NCBI RefSeq assembly: GCF_016653355.1
Contig: NZ_NHSK01000119.1
Span: forward strand, 1 to 46,229
Direction: 5' to 3'
DNA: 46,229 nt
Source of the DNA: Rhodoplanes elegans
GTDB taxonomy: Bacteria > Pseudomonadota > Alphaproteobacteria > Rhizobiales > Xanthobacteraceae
Below the pieces are notes generated by a model. That model was not told the origin of the DNA. It searched no databases and saw only the letters and a list, made by a program, of their open reading frames with translations. The translations under genes and the position numbers were made by a program. Shown here piece after piece: positions 10,371 through 16,534 of the stretch (its first letter is position 1; each line of letters starts with the position of its first letter).

Positions 10371-10506
10371 TCATTCCGGGGCGCTCGGGAGCGCGAAACC
10401 GGAATCCAGCCCGCAATGCCGAGGTCGCCGTTGGTTTCCGGGTTCGCGGCGGAGCCTGCGCCCGGACGGCGCGAAGCGCCGATCCGGGTGCCGCGCCCCG
10501 GAATGA
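10371..10506. mobile_element. MITE/REP-like palindromic element with 10-bp flanking direct repeats
   Basis: The element begins TCATTCCGGGG and ends CCCCGGAATGA (perfect 11-bp terminal inverted repeats). It also has an internal inverted pair (AAACCGGAATCC / GTTTCCGGGTT), so the 136 bp are palindromic overall. It is bounded on both sides by the identical 10-mer CAGTGAGCCG (10361-10370 and 10507-10516), as expected of a target-site duplication. It lies between convergent genes. A relative occurs at 19437-19537. No transposase is encoded. Confidence 0.75.
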
Positions 10507-10523
10507 CAGTGAGCCGGCCGCGC

Positions 10524-11381
10524 TCAGTGTGCGGTCAGCACCGGGATCTCGGCATAGGTGAGGATGTGCCGGGTGGTGCCGCCGAAGATCATCTGGCGCA
10601 GGCGGCTCTGGGTGTAGGCGCCCTTGACGATCAGGTCGCAGCCGGCCCGCTGGGCGTGGTCCAGGATGATCGGACCGGCGGTGCGGTTGTCGCCGCCCTT
10701 GATCGAGGCGAGCGACGTCTTGATGCCGTGCAGGGCGAGATTGGCGGCGAGCTGCTCGGCCGACGGCCCCGGCACCACGGCGCCCTCGACGGTGAGGATC
10801 GTCACCTGGTCGGCGCGGCCGAGGAACGGCATCGCGAAGGCGGTGGCGCGGGCCTGCTCGGTCGAGCAGTTCCAGGCGATCAGCACGTGGCGCCCGACCG
10901 TCGCCGACGGCTTCGGCGGGGCGAGCAGGATCGGCCGGCCGCTCTCGAACAGCCCCGCCTCGAACGTGCTCATGTGCGGGCCCTGCGGGTCGGTGCTCGG
11001 CCGGCCCATCACGATCAGGTCGAAGATGCGGCCGTAATGGCCGACGAAATTGTCGCCTTCCGGCGCGTCGTCGAGCCAGGCCCAGCTCGGTGCGGTCTGC
11101 GGCCCGCGCGGCTGGCCGGCCGGCGGCGCCGCCGGCACCGCATGGTCGGCCATGAACTTGGCGAACAGGTCGCGCGACTGGCGGGCAGCCTCGGCGTTCT
11201 CCTCCTCGAAGAAGGCGAGCGAGGCGGAGGGAGCGACGTCCATGGCGACGACGGTCGGCACCGAGACCCGCACCGCGAAGCCTTCGAGCCGGCTGCCGAA
11301 GGTCTTGGCGGCCGTGAGCGCGGTCGACAGGGTCGACCACATGGCATCGTTGGGCTCGGTGGGGACGAGAATCGATTTCAT
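10524..11381 (-). CDS. Universal stress protein with tandem UspA domains
   Basis: 285 residues: two UspA-like domains in tandem (~1-140 and ~148-285). The second has the nucleotide-binding pattern near its end (LIVKGAYTQSRLRQMIFGGTTRHILTYAEIPVL, spread over ~250-282), so ATP binding is plausible there. The first domain ends DLIVMGRPS and looks degenerate. ATG at 11381 is chosen because the protein then starts MKSILVPTE as in the family. Cytoplasmic stress-response role by family; the trigger is unknown. Confidence 0.9.
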   Translation of the reverse strand: MKSILVPTEPNDAMWSTLSTALTAAKTFGSRLEGFAVRVSVPTVVAMDVAPSASLAFFEEENAEAARQSRDLFAKFMADHAVPAAPPAGQPRGPQTAPSWAWLDDAPEGDNFVGHYGRIFDLIVMGRPSTDPQGPHMSTFEAGLFESGRPILLAPPKPSATVGRHVLIAWNCSTEQARATAFAMPFLGRADQVTILTVEGAVVPGPSAEQLAANLALHGIKTSLASIKGGDNRTAGPIILDHAQRAGCDLIVKGAYTQSRLRQMIFGGTTRHILTYAEIPVLTAH

Positions 11382-11833
11382 GGCGGCTCGGACCCTCTGT
11401 GGCCGGTTGCGCCTGCGGGCAGGCCGGATCGCATTTCGTGATGAACGAGGCGCGTCCGCGGCGTGATCGATGCACGACACGAATAGGATGGAACCCGCCC
11501 TCCTGTCGAGCACGGCGGCGACTGTCGGACGATCGTGTCGCAGCACGGCGCGCGTCAGGGACGCGCCAAACTGGCGGTCTTTCCGCGGTCACAAACCAGC
11601 GCGCGCGGCGGCGTTCGGCGGGCGCCAATCCCGGGCGCAGCGCGCCGCGAACCAGGCCCCCGGGGACGATCGGACGTGGTCGCGTCCTCGCCGCCCGTCA
11701 TGCGGACACCCGTGATGCGGCCCCTGGGTCCCCGCTCTCGCACTTAAGCGCTTGGTTGGGAGCTAAAGCAGTTTCCGCTGTAGTCGACCCACACTCCGCT
11801 CATCCCCCCGCAGGCGGGGATCCGGAGTCACAC

Positions 11834-11868
11834 GTCGTGGCGCCCCTGGGTCCCCGCCTTTGCGCTAC
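11834..11868. repeat. Dispersed repeat, copy 1
   Basis: GTCGTGGCGCCCCTGGG followed by TCCCCGCCTTTGCGCTAC recurs at 37037-37069 with a few mismatches. Shorter relatives (CCCCTGGGTCCCCG) are at ~11720 and, inverted, at ~36975. Both full copies sit in non-coding DNA. Confidence 0.5.
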
Positions 11869-11900
11869 GGGATGAACACATCGCGTTCCACGCATGAGAG

Positions 11901-11997
11901 CGTCGTGCGCGGGCCCGACCCGCGCATCCATCACCTTCACCAAGATTCATTTGGTCACAGAGAGATGGATCGCCGGGTCAAGCCCGGCGACGACGTC
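11901..11997. repeat. 'MDRRVKPGDD'-type palindromic intergenic repeat
   Basis: Two arms, GGGCCCGACCCGCGCATCCATC (split by its own imperfect pairing) and GATGGATCGCCGGGTCAAGCCCGG, form a long imperfect inverted repeat around an AT-rich centre. Read as protein the right arm gives MDRRVKPGDD, a string commonly mis-annotated as ORFs in alphaproteobacterial genomes and known as a dispersed palindromic repeat. It is not treated as coding here. Confidence 0.65.
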
Positions 11998-12289
11998 GGA
12001 GTGAGCGGCCGGCGTGTTTGCCTCTCACTGAAACTTCGGAGCTTCAGAGTTGTGTGCATCCCGTAGCGCCTTCACGGGGACGAGCCGAAGTCGGTTCCGA
12101 TTCATCACCGCCGAAAGCTGCTCCCAGGCAAAGCCTCTCGGAGGTCGTCGTCCGCGCATGCGAGCATCAGGAGCGCGTTCGGTGGCCTGATCACGGTGCC
12201 CGTCGATCTGATCACGTCGGACCATCGAGGTGAGCGGAGAAGAGGCGTCCAGGACGACGCCCGAAGGTCGCGAGCGATCTGACAACAAC

Positions 12290-12480
12290 AAAAAACGCTC
12301 GCTGCGGGGCAGGAGCGTTCGGTCGGTGTCCGGAAATTCTGAAGAGGAAGGCGATGATCGGAAGCGGTCTATGTGGGCTTTGCCTCACTGATGCAGCCCG
12401 AGGGGACCGCTTCCGACCTGATCCGTTGTGGGGGTAGCCGCTTCACCGAGATCCCAACGAAGACCATCAGTGTTTAACGC
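12290..12480 (-). ncRNA. Candidate structured small RNA of unknown class
   Basis: On the minus strand this ~190-nt segment ends in a good intrinsic terminator: AACGCTC-CTGC-CCC-GCAG-C-GAGCGTT followed by a T-run (12319 down to 12290). Upstream, TCGGAAGCGGTC and GACCGCTTCCGA (12405-12416 and 12358-12369 on the plus strand) form a perfect 12-bp stem enclosing a nested GGGCT/AGCCC hairpin. Outside it, TCGGTG/CACCGA can pair, giving a rod-like fold. No open frame explains this. I could not match it with confidence to 6S, SRP or any other named RNA. The promoter is not identified. Confidence 0.5.
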
Positions 12481-12879
12481 GGCTTTGCGAGCCCGGTGGC
12501 ATTTCACCTCCCGCTCTCTGCGCCGGTGCTCACGAGCTGGGTAACAGCGCGTCAGCCGCCTGGCTCATCATCGGCTTCGACCAGTTCTTCGGATCAGTGG
12601 ATCGACCGGAACCATCTCGAAGCTGACGATGAGATCGTCGCGCCGATGCCGGGTTTTGTCAAGACGATCGCGACTCGATGGGTGAATTTCTTGTTGCGAT
12701 CGTCGGATGCCCGACCACTGCGCCGCAGCATCGCGACCCGACGCCCGCGGCGAGCAGAGGGCCGACGCAGCGAGCGCGGCCGGAGGTGCAGACACCACGC
12801 CACCGACCATCTCCGCCGCGCTCGTCGCGGCGCGGCCGCGCCGCGAGCACGCCGACGGCGTCGTGATATCTCACGTCAT

Positions 12880-12895
12880 CTGATCACGTGATCAG
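12880..12895. promoter_or_regulatory. Perfect 16-bp palindrome CTGATCACGTGATCAG
   Basis: This exact palindrome lies 8 bp beyond the glutathione peroxidase stop codon. Its half, CTGATCACG, recurs at 12187, 12206-12220, 13501-13515 and 24577-24591, all non-coding. A dimeric regulator site is the simplest reading. Too short and T-poor for a terminator. Confidence 0.45.
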
Positions 12896-12902
12896 CGTCC
12901 GA

Positions 12903-13469
12903 TCAGGCGAGCATCGTCGCGACCGCGGTGACGATCCGCGTGTCGGTCGGCTCGACCGGCGTGCCGAACGCCGCGGCGATGCGGCCGTCGCGATCGATCA
13001 GGTACTTGTGGAAGTTCCAGCGCGGCGTGTCGAGCGGCCGCTCGAGCGCGGCCCAGCGGTAGAACGGATGCGCGTCGGCGCCGCGCACGCGCGTCTTCGC
13101 CGCGATCGGGAAGGTCACGCCGTAACGATGCGTCGTGTGATCGATGCTCGCCGGATCACCGGGCTCCTGGCCGCCGAAGTCGTCCGAGGGGACGCCGACG
13201 ACGAGCAGGCCGGCGGCGCCGAAGCGCTTCCACAGCGCCTCGAGCCCGGCATATTGCGGCGTGTATCCGCACAGCGACGCCGTATTGACGACGAGGATCG
13301 GCTTGCCGGCCTGTGCCGCGAGCCGGATCGGCTCGCCCTCGGGCCGGGCGAAGCTGTGGGTCCACGCATTGGCGCGGCTGCGGTCGGTCGCGCGGGCGGC
13401 CGGCATTGCGCCGGCCGTGGCGGCGGCCGCCACGACGGATCCGAGAAGGGCTCGACGGTCGATGGTCAC
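12903..13469 (-). CDS. Glutathione peroxidase family protein, Tat-exported
   Basis: 188 residues. The N-terminus MTIDRRALLGSVVAAAATAGAMPAARA is given here in part: a twin-arginine pair (DRRALLG, residues 4-10), a hydrophobic core and an AxA site near 26, so periplasmic export by Tat is likely. The peroxidase domain has the Cys motif NTASLCGYTPQYAGLE (Cys67, not selenocysteine), GVPSDDFGGQEPG (~92-104) and PRWNFHKYLIDRDG. In the second motif the classical N-Q is D-D, so the usual catalytic Gln is replaced. GTG at 13469 is chosen because AAGGGG lies ~7 bp before it. TGATCACG-type palindromes flank the gene on both sides. Confidence 0.9.
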   Translation of the reverse strand: MTIDRRALLGSVVAAAATAGAMPAARATDRSRANAWTHSFARPEGEPIRLAAQAGKPILVVNTASLCGYTPQYAGLEALWKRFGAAGLLVVGVPSDDFGGQEPGDPASIDHTTHRYGVTFPIAAKTRVRGADAHPFYRWAALERPLDTPRWNFHKYLIDRDGRIAAAFGTPVEPTDTRIVTAVATMLA

Positions 13470-13500
13470 GACACGCCCCTTGTTGAACGAGAATCGCGCG

Positions 13501-13542
13501 ATCTGATCACGTCGGCTCGTGATCACAAAGCGGCGTGATCAC
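13501..13542. promoter_or_regulatory. Cluster of three TGATCAC palindromes upstream of the peroxidase gene
   Basis: ATCTGATCACGTCGG (13501-13515), CGTGATCAC (13519-13527) and CGTGATCAC (13534-13542) lie within 42 bp in the short gap upstream of the peroxidase start (13469) and downstream of the DUF1476-like gene. Repeated spacing near 15-17 bp looks like cooperative operator sites. The regulator is unknown. Confidence 0.5.
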
Positions 13543-13562
13543 CAAGCCGCCGCGATCGACCG

Positions 13563-13889
13563 TCAGTCGGTCGCGCTGAGCTGACCCATGGCGTCGCGGT
13601 GCAGTTCGCCGATCTTGCTCGCGACGGCGTCGCGCGAGATCGGCACGCCGGCGCGGTTGAGATCGTACCAGAGCTTCTGCACGATCGCCTCGCTGCCGTT
13701 CATCGTGCCGGAGGCGTGCACCTCGGCCGCATAGATCGCCAGCGTGTCGTCGCGCATCCGCATCAGGCGCCCGGCCCACAGGCCGGCCAGCGCGTTGCGG
13801 CGCGCCGGGATGCTGTCGCGGGTGTCGGCCTCGGGGCACCAGTCGCGCGTCGTGGCGCGGCGGGCGATCGTCTCGACTTCCATGGTCAT
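13563..13889 (-). CDS. DUF1476 / ATPase zeta-inhibitor-like protein with divergent N-terminus
   Basis: 108 residues. Residues ~28-105 match the four-helix DUF1476 fold: PARRNALAGLWAGRLM, IYAAEVHASG, EAIVQKLWYDLNRAGVPISRDAVASKIGELHRDAM. DUF1476 includes the zeta subunit that inhibits alphaproteobacterial F1-ATPase through its N-terminal region (normally FDDREKAFEAKFAHDEEL-like). That segment is absent here and replaced by an unrelated MTMEVETIARRATTRDW. So the fold is supported but ATPase inhibition is doubtful; it may be a paralogue. ATG at 13889 has GGAG upstream; a second ATG follows two codons later. Confidence 0.7.
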   Translation of the reverse strand: MTMEVETIARRATTRDWCPEADTRDSIPARRNALAGLWAGRLMRMRDDTLAIYAAEVHASGTMNGSEAIVQKLWYDLNRAGVPISRDAVASKIGELHRDAMGQLSATD

Positions 13890-14232
13890 GCGGGGTCTCC
13901 TCCGGTCCCTCGATACGACGGCTCCTGGTCGATACGCCGGAGCACCGGCCTTGGAGCAGTCTGCGATCGGCCCGGTTCGATGCGGCCCATGCGACACGGC
14001 GTGTCGGGCCCCGGCCTCGTCCGGTCCTGATCGGGAGGAGTACTTATAGACGAACGTCGCATCTGTCCAGCGACGGGAGGCCGCGCCTGGCCGCACGGGA
14101 CGGGAGTAGCCGCATCGGTTTAGCCGGGCGGCCGGCACACGCGCCCTCGAACCCGGATGCGCATCGCGGGCACCAATCGCGATCGGACCGCCGGCCCCCC
14201 GGCGGTCGCACCCTCGCGACGGGAGGAGGCCG
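13890..14232. other. Divergent intergenic region
   Basis: No gene is recognised in these 343 bp. One short inverted repeat CGACAC-GGC-GTGTCG is at 13992-14006. A second GGGAGGAG string near 14033-14040 precedes no good frame. GGGAGGAGG just before 14233 is the ribosome binding site of the next gene. Confidence 0.4.
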
Positions 14233-14493
14233 ATGGGACCAAGGCCGATGGCACGACGACTGCGCGTTCTGACGGTGGGGCTGCTGCTGGGCGGGCTCGG
14301 CGCCGCGACGGCGAACGCCCAGGGCGAGTATCGCGGCACGCCGGCCCAGCAGCGGGCCTGCCGGCCGGACGTGTTCCGGCTGTGTGCCGGCGAGATCCCG
14401 AACGTCAAGGCGATCACGGCCTGCCTGGCCGCCCGGGTCAGCCGGCTGAGCCCGGATTGCCGGGCCGTGTTCGAGGCGGCCGGGTACCGATAG
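14233..14493 (+). CDS. Small exported Cys-rich protein
   Basis: 86 residues. A basic N-terminus and hydrophobic stretch (RVLTVGLLLGGLGAATANAQG, in parts) form a signal peptide with cleavage expected after ANA (~28). The mature part has four cysteines in the recurrent pattern RACRPDVFRLCAGEIPNV and ITACLAARVSRLSPDCRAVF, like a family of small periplasmic alphaproteobacterial proteins. Two disulfides are likely. Function unknown. Very strong ribosome binding site GGGAGGAGG. Confidence 0.75.
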   Translation: MGPRPMARRLRVLTVGLLLGGLGAATANAQGEYRGTPAQQRACRPDVFRLCAGEIPNVKAITACLAARVSRLSPDCRAVFEAAGYR

Positions 14494-14587
14494 TCGAGGG
14501 CGACACCGTCGCGGCCGGAGGTCGACCTTCGGCCCGCTTGTTTGTGGGCGCCGCGTTCCGCACAATCCCGTCCGGGCGAGGGCGGGC

Positions 14588-15178
14588 ATGGACGCGGGAC
14601 GGATCGCGGCACGCGACGAGCAGATGATGCGCCGGGCGATCGCGCTCGGCCGCGACGGCGGCCGGCGCGAGCTGCCGTTCGCCTGCGTGGTCTGCCGCGA
14701 CGACGAGGTGATCGCCGAAGCGACCAACGCTGTGCGGCAGGACCGGGACGTCACCCGCCACGCCGAGATCGTCGCGATGGCGCAGGCGCGTCGCGTGCTC
14801 GGCCGCCGCAGCCTCGCCGGCTGCACGCTCTACACGACGGTCGAGCCGTGCGCGATGTGCTCTTTCGCGCTCCGCGAATCGCGCGTCGGCCGGGTCGTCT
14901 TCGGGCTGCGCTCGCCGCTGATGGGCGGCCATTCCAAGTGGAGCATCCTGTCCGACCCCGAGCTGTCGCGCGCCATGCCGGAGGTGTTCGGGCCGCCCCC
15001 CGAGGTGCGCTCCGACCTGCTCGCCGGCGAGGTGGAGCGGAGCTGGTTCGGCTGGAACCCGCTGATCTGGACCATCATCCGGATGCGCGGCTGCTTCACG
15101 GTGCATCACGGCGGGGCGTCGCCGGCCGTGGCGCGGCCGCGCCGGCGCATGCTGCGGGCGCTGTTTCCCGGATTCTGA
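14588..15178 (+). CDS. Nucleoside deaminase (cytidine/deoxycytidylate deaminase superfamily)
   Basis: 196 residues. Zinc and catalytic motifs are intact: HAE at 58-60 (VTRHAEIVAMAQA) and PCAMC at 87-91 (TTVEPCAMCSFALRES). The middle (LPFACVVCRDDEVIAEATNAV) and VFGLRSPLMGGHSKWSIL fit zinc-dependent nucleoside or tRNA adenosine deaminases. The C-terminal ~70 residues (VERSWFGWNPLIWTIIRMRGCF...) extend beyond TadA, arguing against it being the essential tRNA enzyme. The exact base substrate is unknown. Confidence 0.85.
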   Translation: MDAGRIAARDEQMMRRAIALGRDGGRRELPFACVVCRDDEVIAEATNAVRQDRDVTRHAEIVAMAQARRVLGRRSLAGCTLYTTVEPCAMCSFALRESRVGRVVFGLRSPLMGGHSKWSILSDPELSRAMPEVFGPPPEVRSDLLAGEVERSWFGWNPLIWTIIRMRGCFTVHHGGASPAVARPRRRMLRALFPGF

Positions 15179-15185
15179 TCCCGCG

Positions 15186-15359
15186 TCACCGTTGCGCCGT
15201 GGCATCCGCCGGCGTGCCGGCCGGGTCGGCGCCGCCATGGGCGCCGCGCATCGGCAGCATCAGGCCGAGCATCAGGCAGGCGAGGAACACCAGCGCCAGG
15301 GCGATCGCCAAGGTCCGGCCGGGGCCGGCCGGCAGCGGGGGGAGCGAACGGACGGTCAT
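15186..15359 (-). CDS. Small single-pass membrane protein
   Basis: 57 residues from ATG 15359, which follows GAGGAGG at good spacing. One clear membrane helix (TLAIALALVFLACLMLGLML) is near residues 15-34, then a short polar tail. No known family is recognised. Convergent with the deaminase gene, 7 bp apart. Confidence 0.5.
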   Translation of the reverse strand: MTVRSLPPLPAGPGRTLAIALALVFLACLMLGLMLPMRGAHGGADPAGTPADATAQR

Positions 15360-15685
15360 GCGAGCCTCCTCGAAGCAGACGACCGCGACGCAGAACACTT
15401 CGAACAGGGACGGCCTCGAACGGAGATGTCCTCGAACGCGCCGGTCGGGCGGCTCATCGGCCCGGCACCAAAAGCCTGCGCCGGTGCCGCGGCGGCGCCA
15501 TGCGCCACGTCAACAATCGGCGTTCGTCGCGGGTTCGGAACGGCGCCGTCACGCTTCGGGCCGACCCGCCGACCGGCAAGACGGCGGTAACCACCGCAGG
15601 CGTCGCGGGCGATCGCGATGCCGAGGGCTCGAACGCGACGACGGCCCGGCGCGACAACACCACACCTCCGCAACGGACCGCGCCG

Positions 15686-15868
15686 ATGTCGCCGCTCGAA
15701 CGCCTCGCCTACGCCGCCGCCGGCCTCGCCCTGGTGCTCGGCGGGCTCGTCTCGACCGAGCTCGGCGCGTCCCGTCGGCTCGCTGCGGCAACGCCGGTCG
15801 TCGCGGCCGGTGCGCCGTGCATGATCGTTCCGGACTGCCTGCGCCCGTCGCGTCCGGCGGGGGGCTGA
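15686..15868 (+). CDS. Possible small membrane or exported protein
   Basis: 60 residues: MSPLERLAYAAAGLALVLGGL starts with a hydrophobic helix, followed by an Ala-rich segment and a Cys-containing end (GAPCMIVPDCLRP). There is no clear ribosome binding site and no recognised family, so this is a weak call based on the membrane helix and codon pattern. The preceding ~325 bp (15360-15685) hold no other gene I can support. Confidence 0.3.
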   Translation: MSPLERLAYAAAGLALVLGGLVSTELGASRRLAAATPVVAAGAPCMIVPDCLRPSRPAGG

Positions 15869-15915
15869 GGCGGCCCATGCCCGAGCCTCGTTCGGTCGCG
15901 CGCGTGGCCGCGTGC

Positions 15916-16380
15916 TCAGCCCCGGCGCAGGCGTGCGACGAGGCCCTGGTGGCCCTGGCGCATCACCACGTCGTGGTTCCAGGTGAAGGCTCTTCGCGCG
16001 AGCGGGGCGACGAGACGCAGGCCCGGCGCCGCGACCGTGACGGTCCAGTCGTAGGTGACGCGGGTGCCGCCGCGCGTCGCGGCGAGCCGCCAGCGGCCGG
16101 TGCCGTCGAGCGTGCCGGAGGCACGCCCCTCGATCAGCGCCAGCGGCTCGACCCGGGTGGTGAGGATGTCGAAGGCCATGCGGAAGGGCAGGGCCGTCTT
16201 CCACTCGAAGCGGAGGCGCGAGCCGACGCCGGAGGCTTCGCCCGGATCGATCACGTCGGCCCGGATGACGGCGGGCCACCACGCCGGCCAGTCCTGCGGC
16301 CGCATCAGCTCGGCCCAGACCCGCTCCGGCGCCGCCGGAACGTCCCAGGTCGTCAGCAGATGAAAATCGGCGCGCGACAT
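15916..16380 (-). CDS. SRPBCC (START/Bet v1-like) family protein
   Basis: 154 residues. The start FHLLTTWDVPAAPERVWAELMRPQDWPAWWPAV is the hallmark first strand, helix and W-x-x-WW of polyketide cyclase/START-like SRPBCC proteins. The central strands (RLRFEWKTALPFRMAFDILTT, GTGRWRLAATRGGTRVTYDWTV) and a final helix complete the hydrophobic-pocket fold. Ligand unknown. Stop and start codons are unambiguous; its start faces the DUF2339 gene, which is divergent. Confidence 0.8.
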   Translation of the reverse strand: MSRADFHLLTTWDVPAAPERVWAELMRPQDWPAWWPAVIRADVIDPGEASGVGSRLRFEWKTALPFRMAFDILTTRVEPLALIEGRASGTLDGTGRWRLAATRGGTRVTYDWTVTVAAPGLRLVAPLARRAFTWNHDVVMRQGHQGLVARLRRG

Positions 16381-16534
16381 GCGCGATCCTGCGCCGGCGA
16401 ATGCGGCCCGGCGAGGGCGCCGCCGGTCGTGCCGCTCGATTGCTCCGTCGTGCTTCACCCGCCGCAAACGCTTTCCGCGTAGGCTGTTCCTCCTTCCGAT
16501 ACCGCTGCCCTGTTGCAGACGCAGAGAGGCCGAC

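Larger units (their letters stand above)
11382..12902. other. 1.5 kb stretch without a convincing protein gene
   Basis: All open frames here look like GC-shadow frames with Arg/Pro-rich translations and no recognisable domains. What I see is a dispersed repeat (11834-11868), an 'MDRRVKPGDD'-type palindromic repeat (11901-11997), two CTGATCACG motifs (12187-12220), a strong minus-strand terminator with an upstream structured element (12290-12480), and a perfect 16-bp palindrome at 12880-12895. Composition is less GC-extreme than the flanking genes, consistent with old mobile or regulatory DNA. Confidence 0.6.

Noticed and set aside
11399-11875. 158-codon plus-strand frame in the gene-poor region
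   Set aside because: No ribosome binding site or domain, Arg/Pro-rich, and it overlaps a dispersed repeat; treated as non-coding.
11860-12066. Small ORF containing MDRRVKPGDD
   Set aside because: This peptide string is a known product of translating a dispersed alphaproteobacterial palindromic repeat, not a protein gene.
12340-12480. Identification of the structured element as SRP (4.5S) RNA because of CAGGTCGGAAG
   Set aside because: In SRP RNA the GGAA is the apical tetraloop of domain IV with AGCAGCC following; here GGAA is inside a 12-bp stem and the following bases do not match.
12496-12891. 131-codon plus-strand frame before the peroxidase gene
   Set aside because: The second half is an Arg-rich low-complexity shadow (RRARRGAAAPRARRRRRD); no domain, no start signal.
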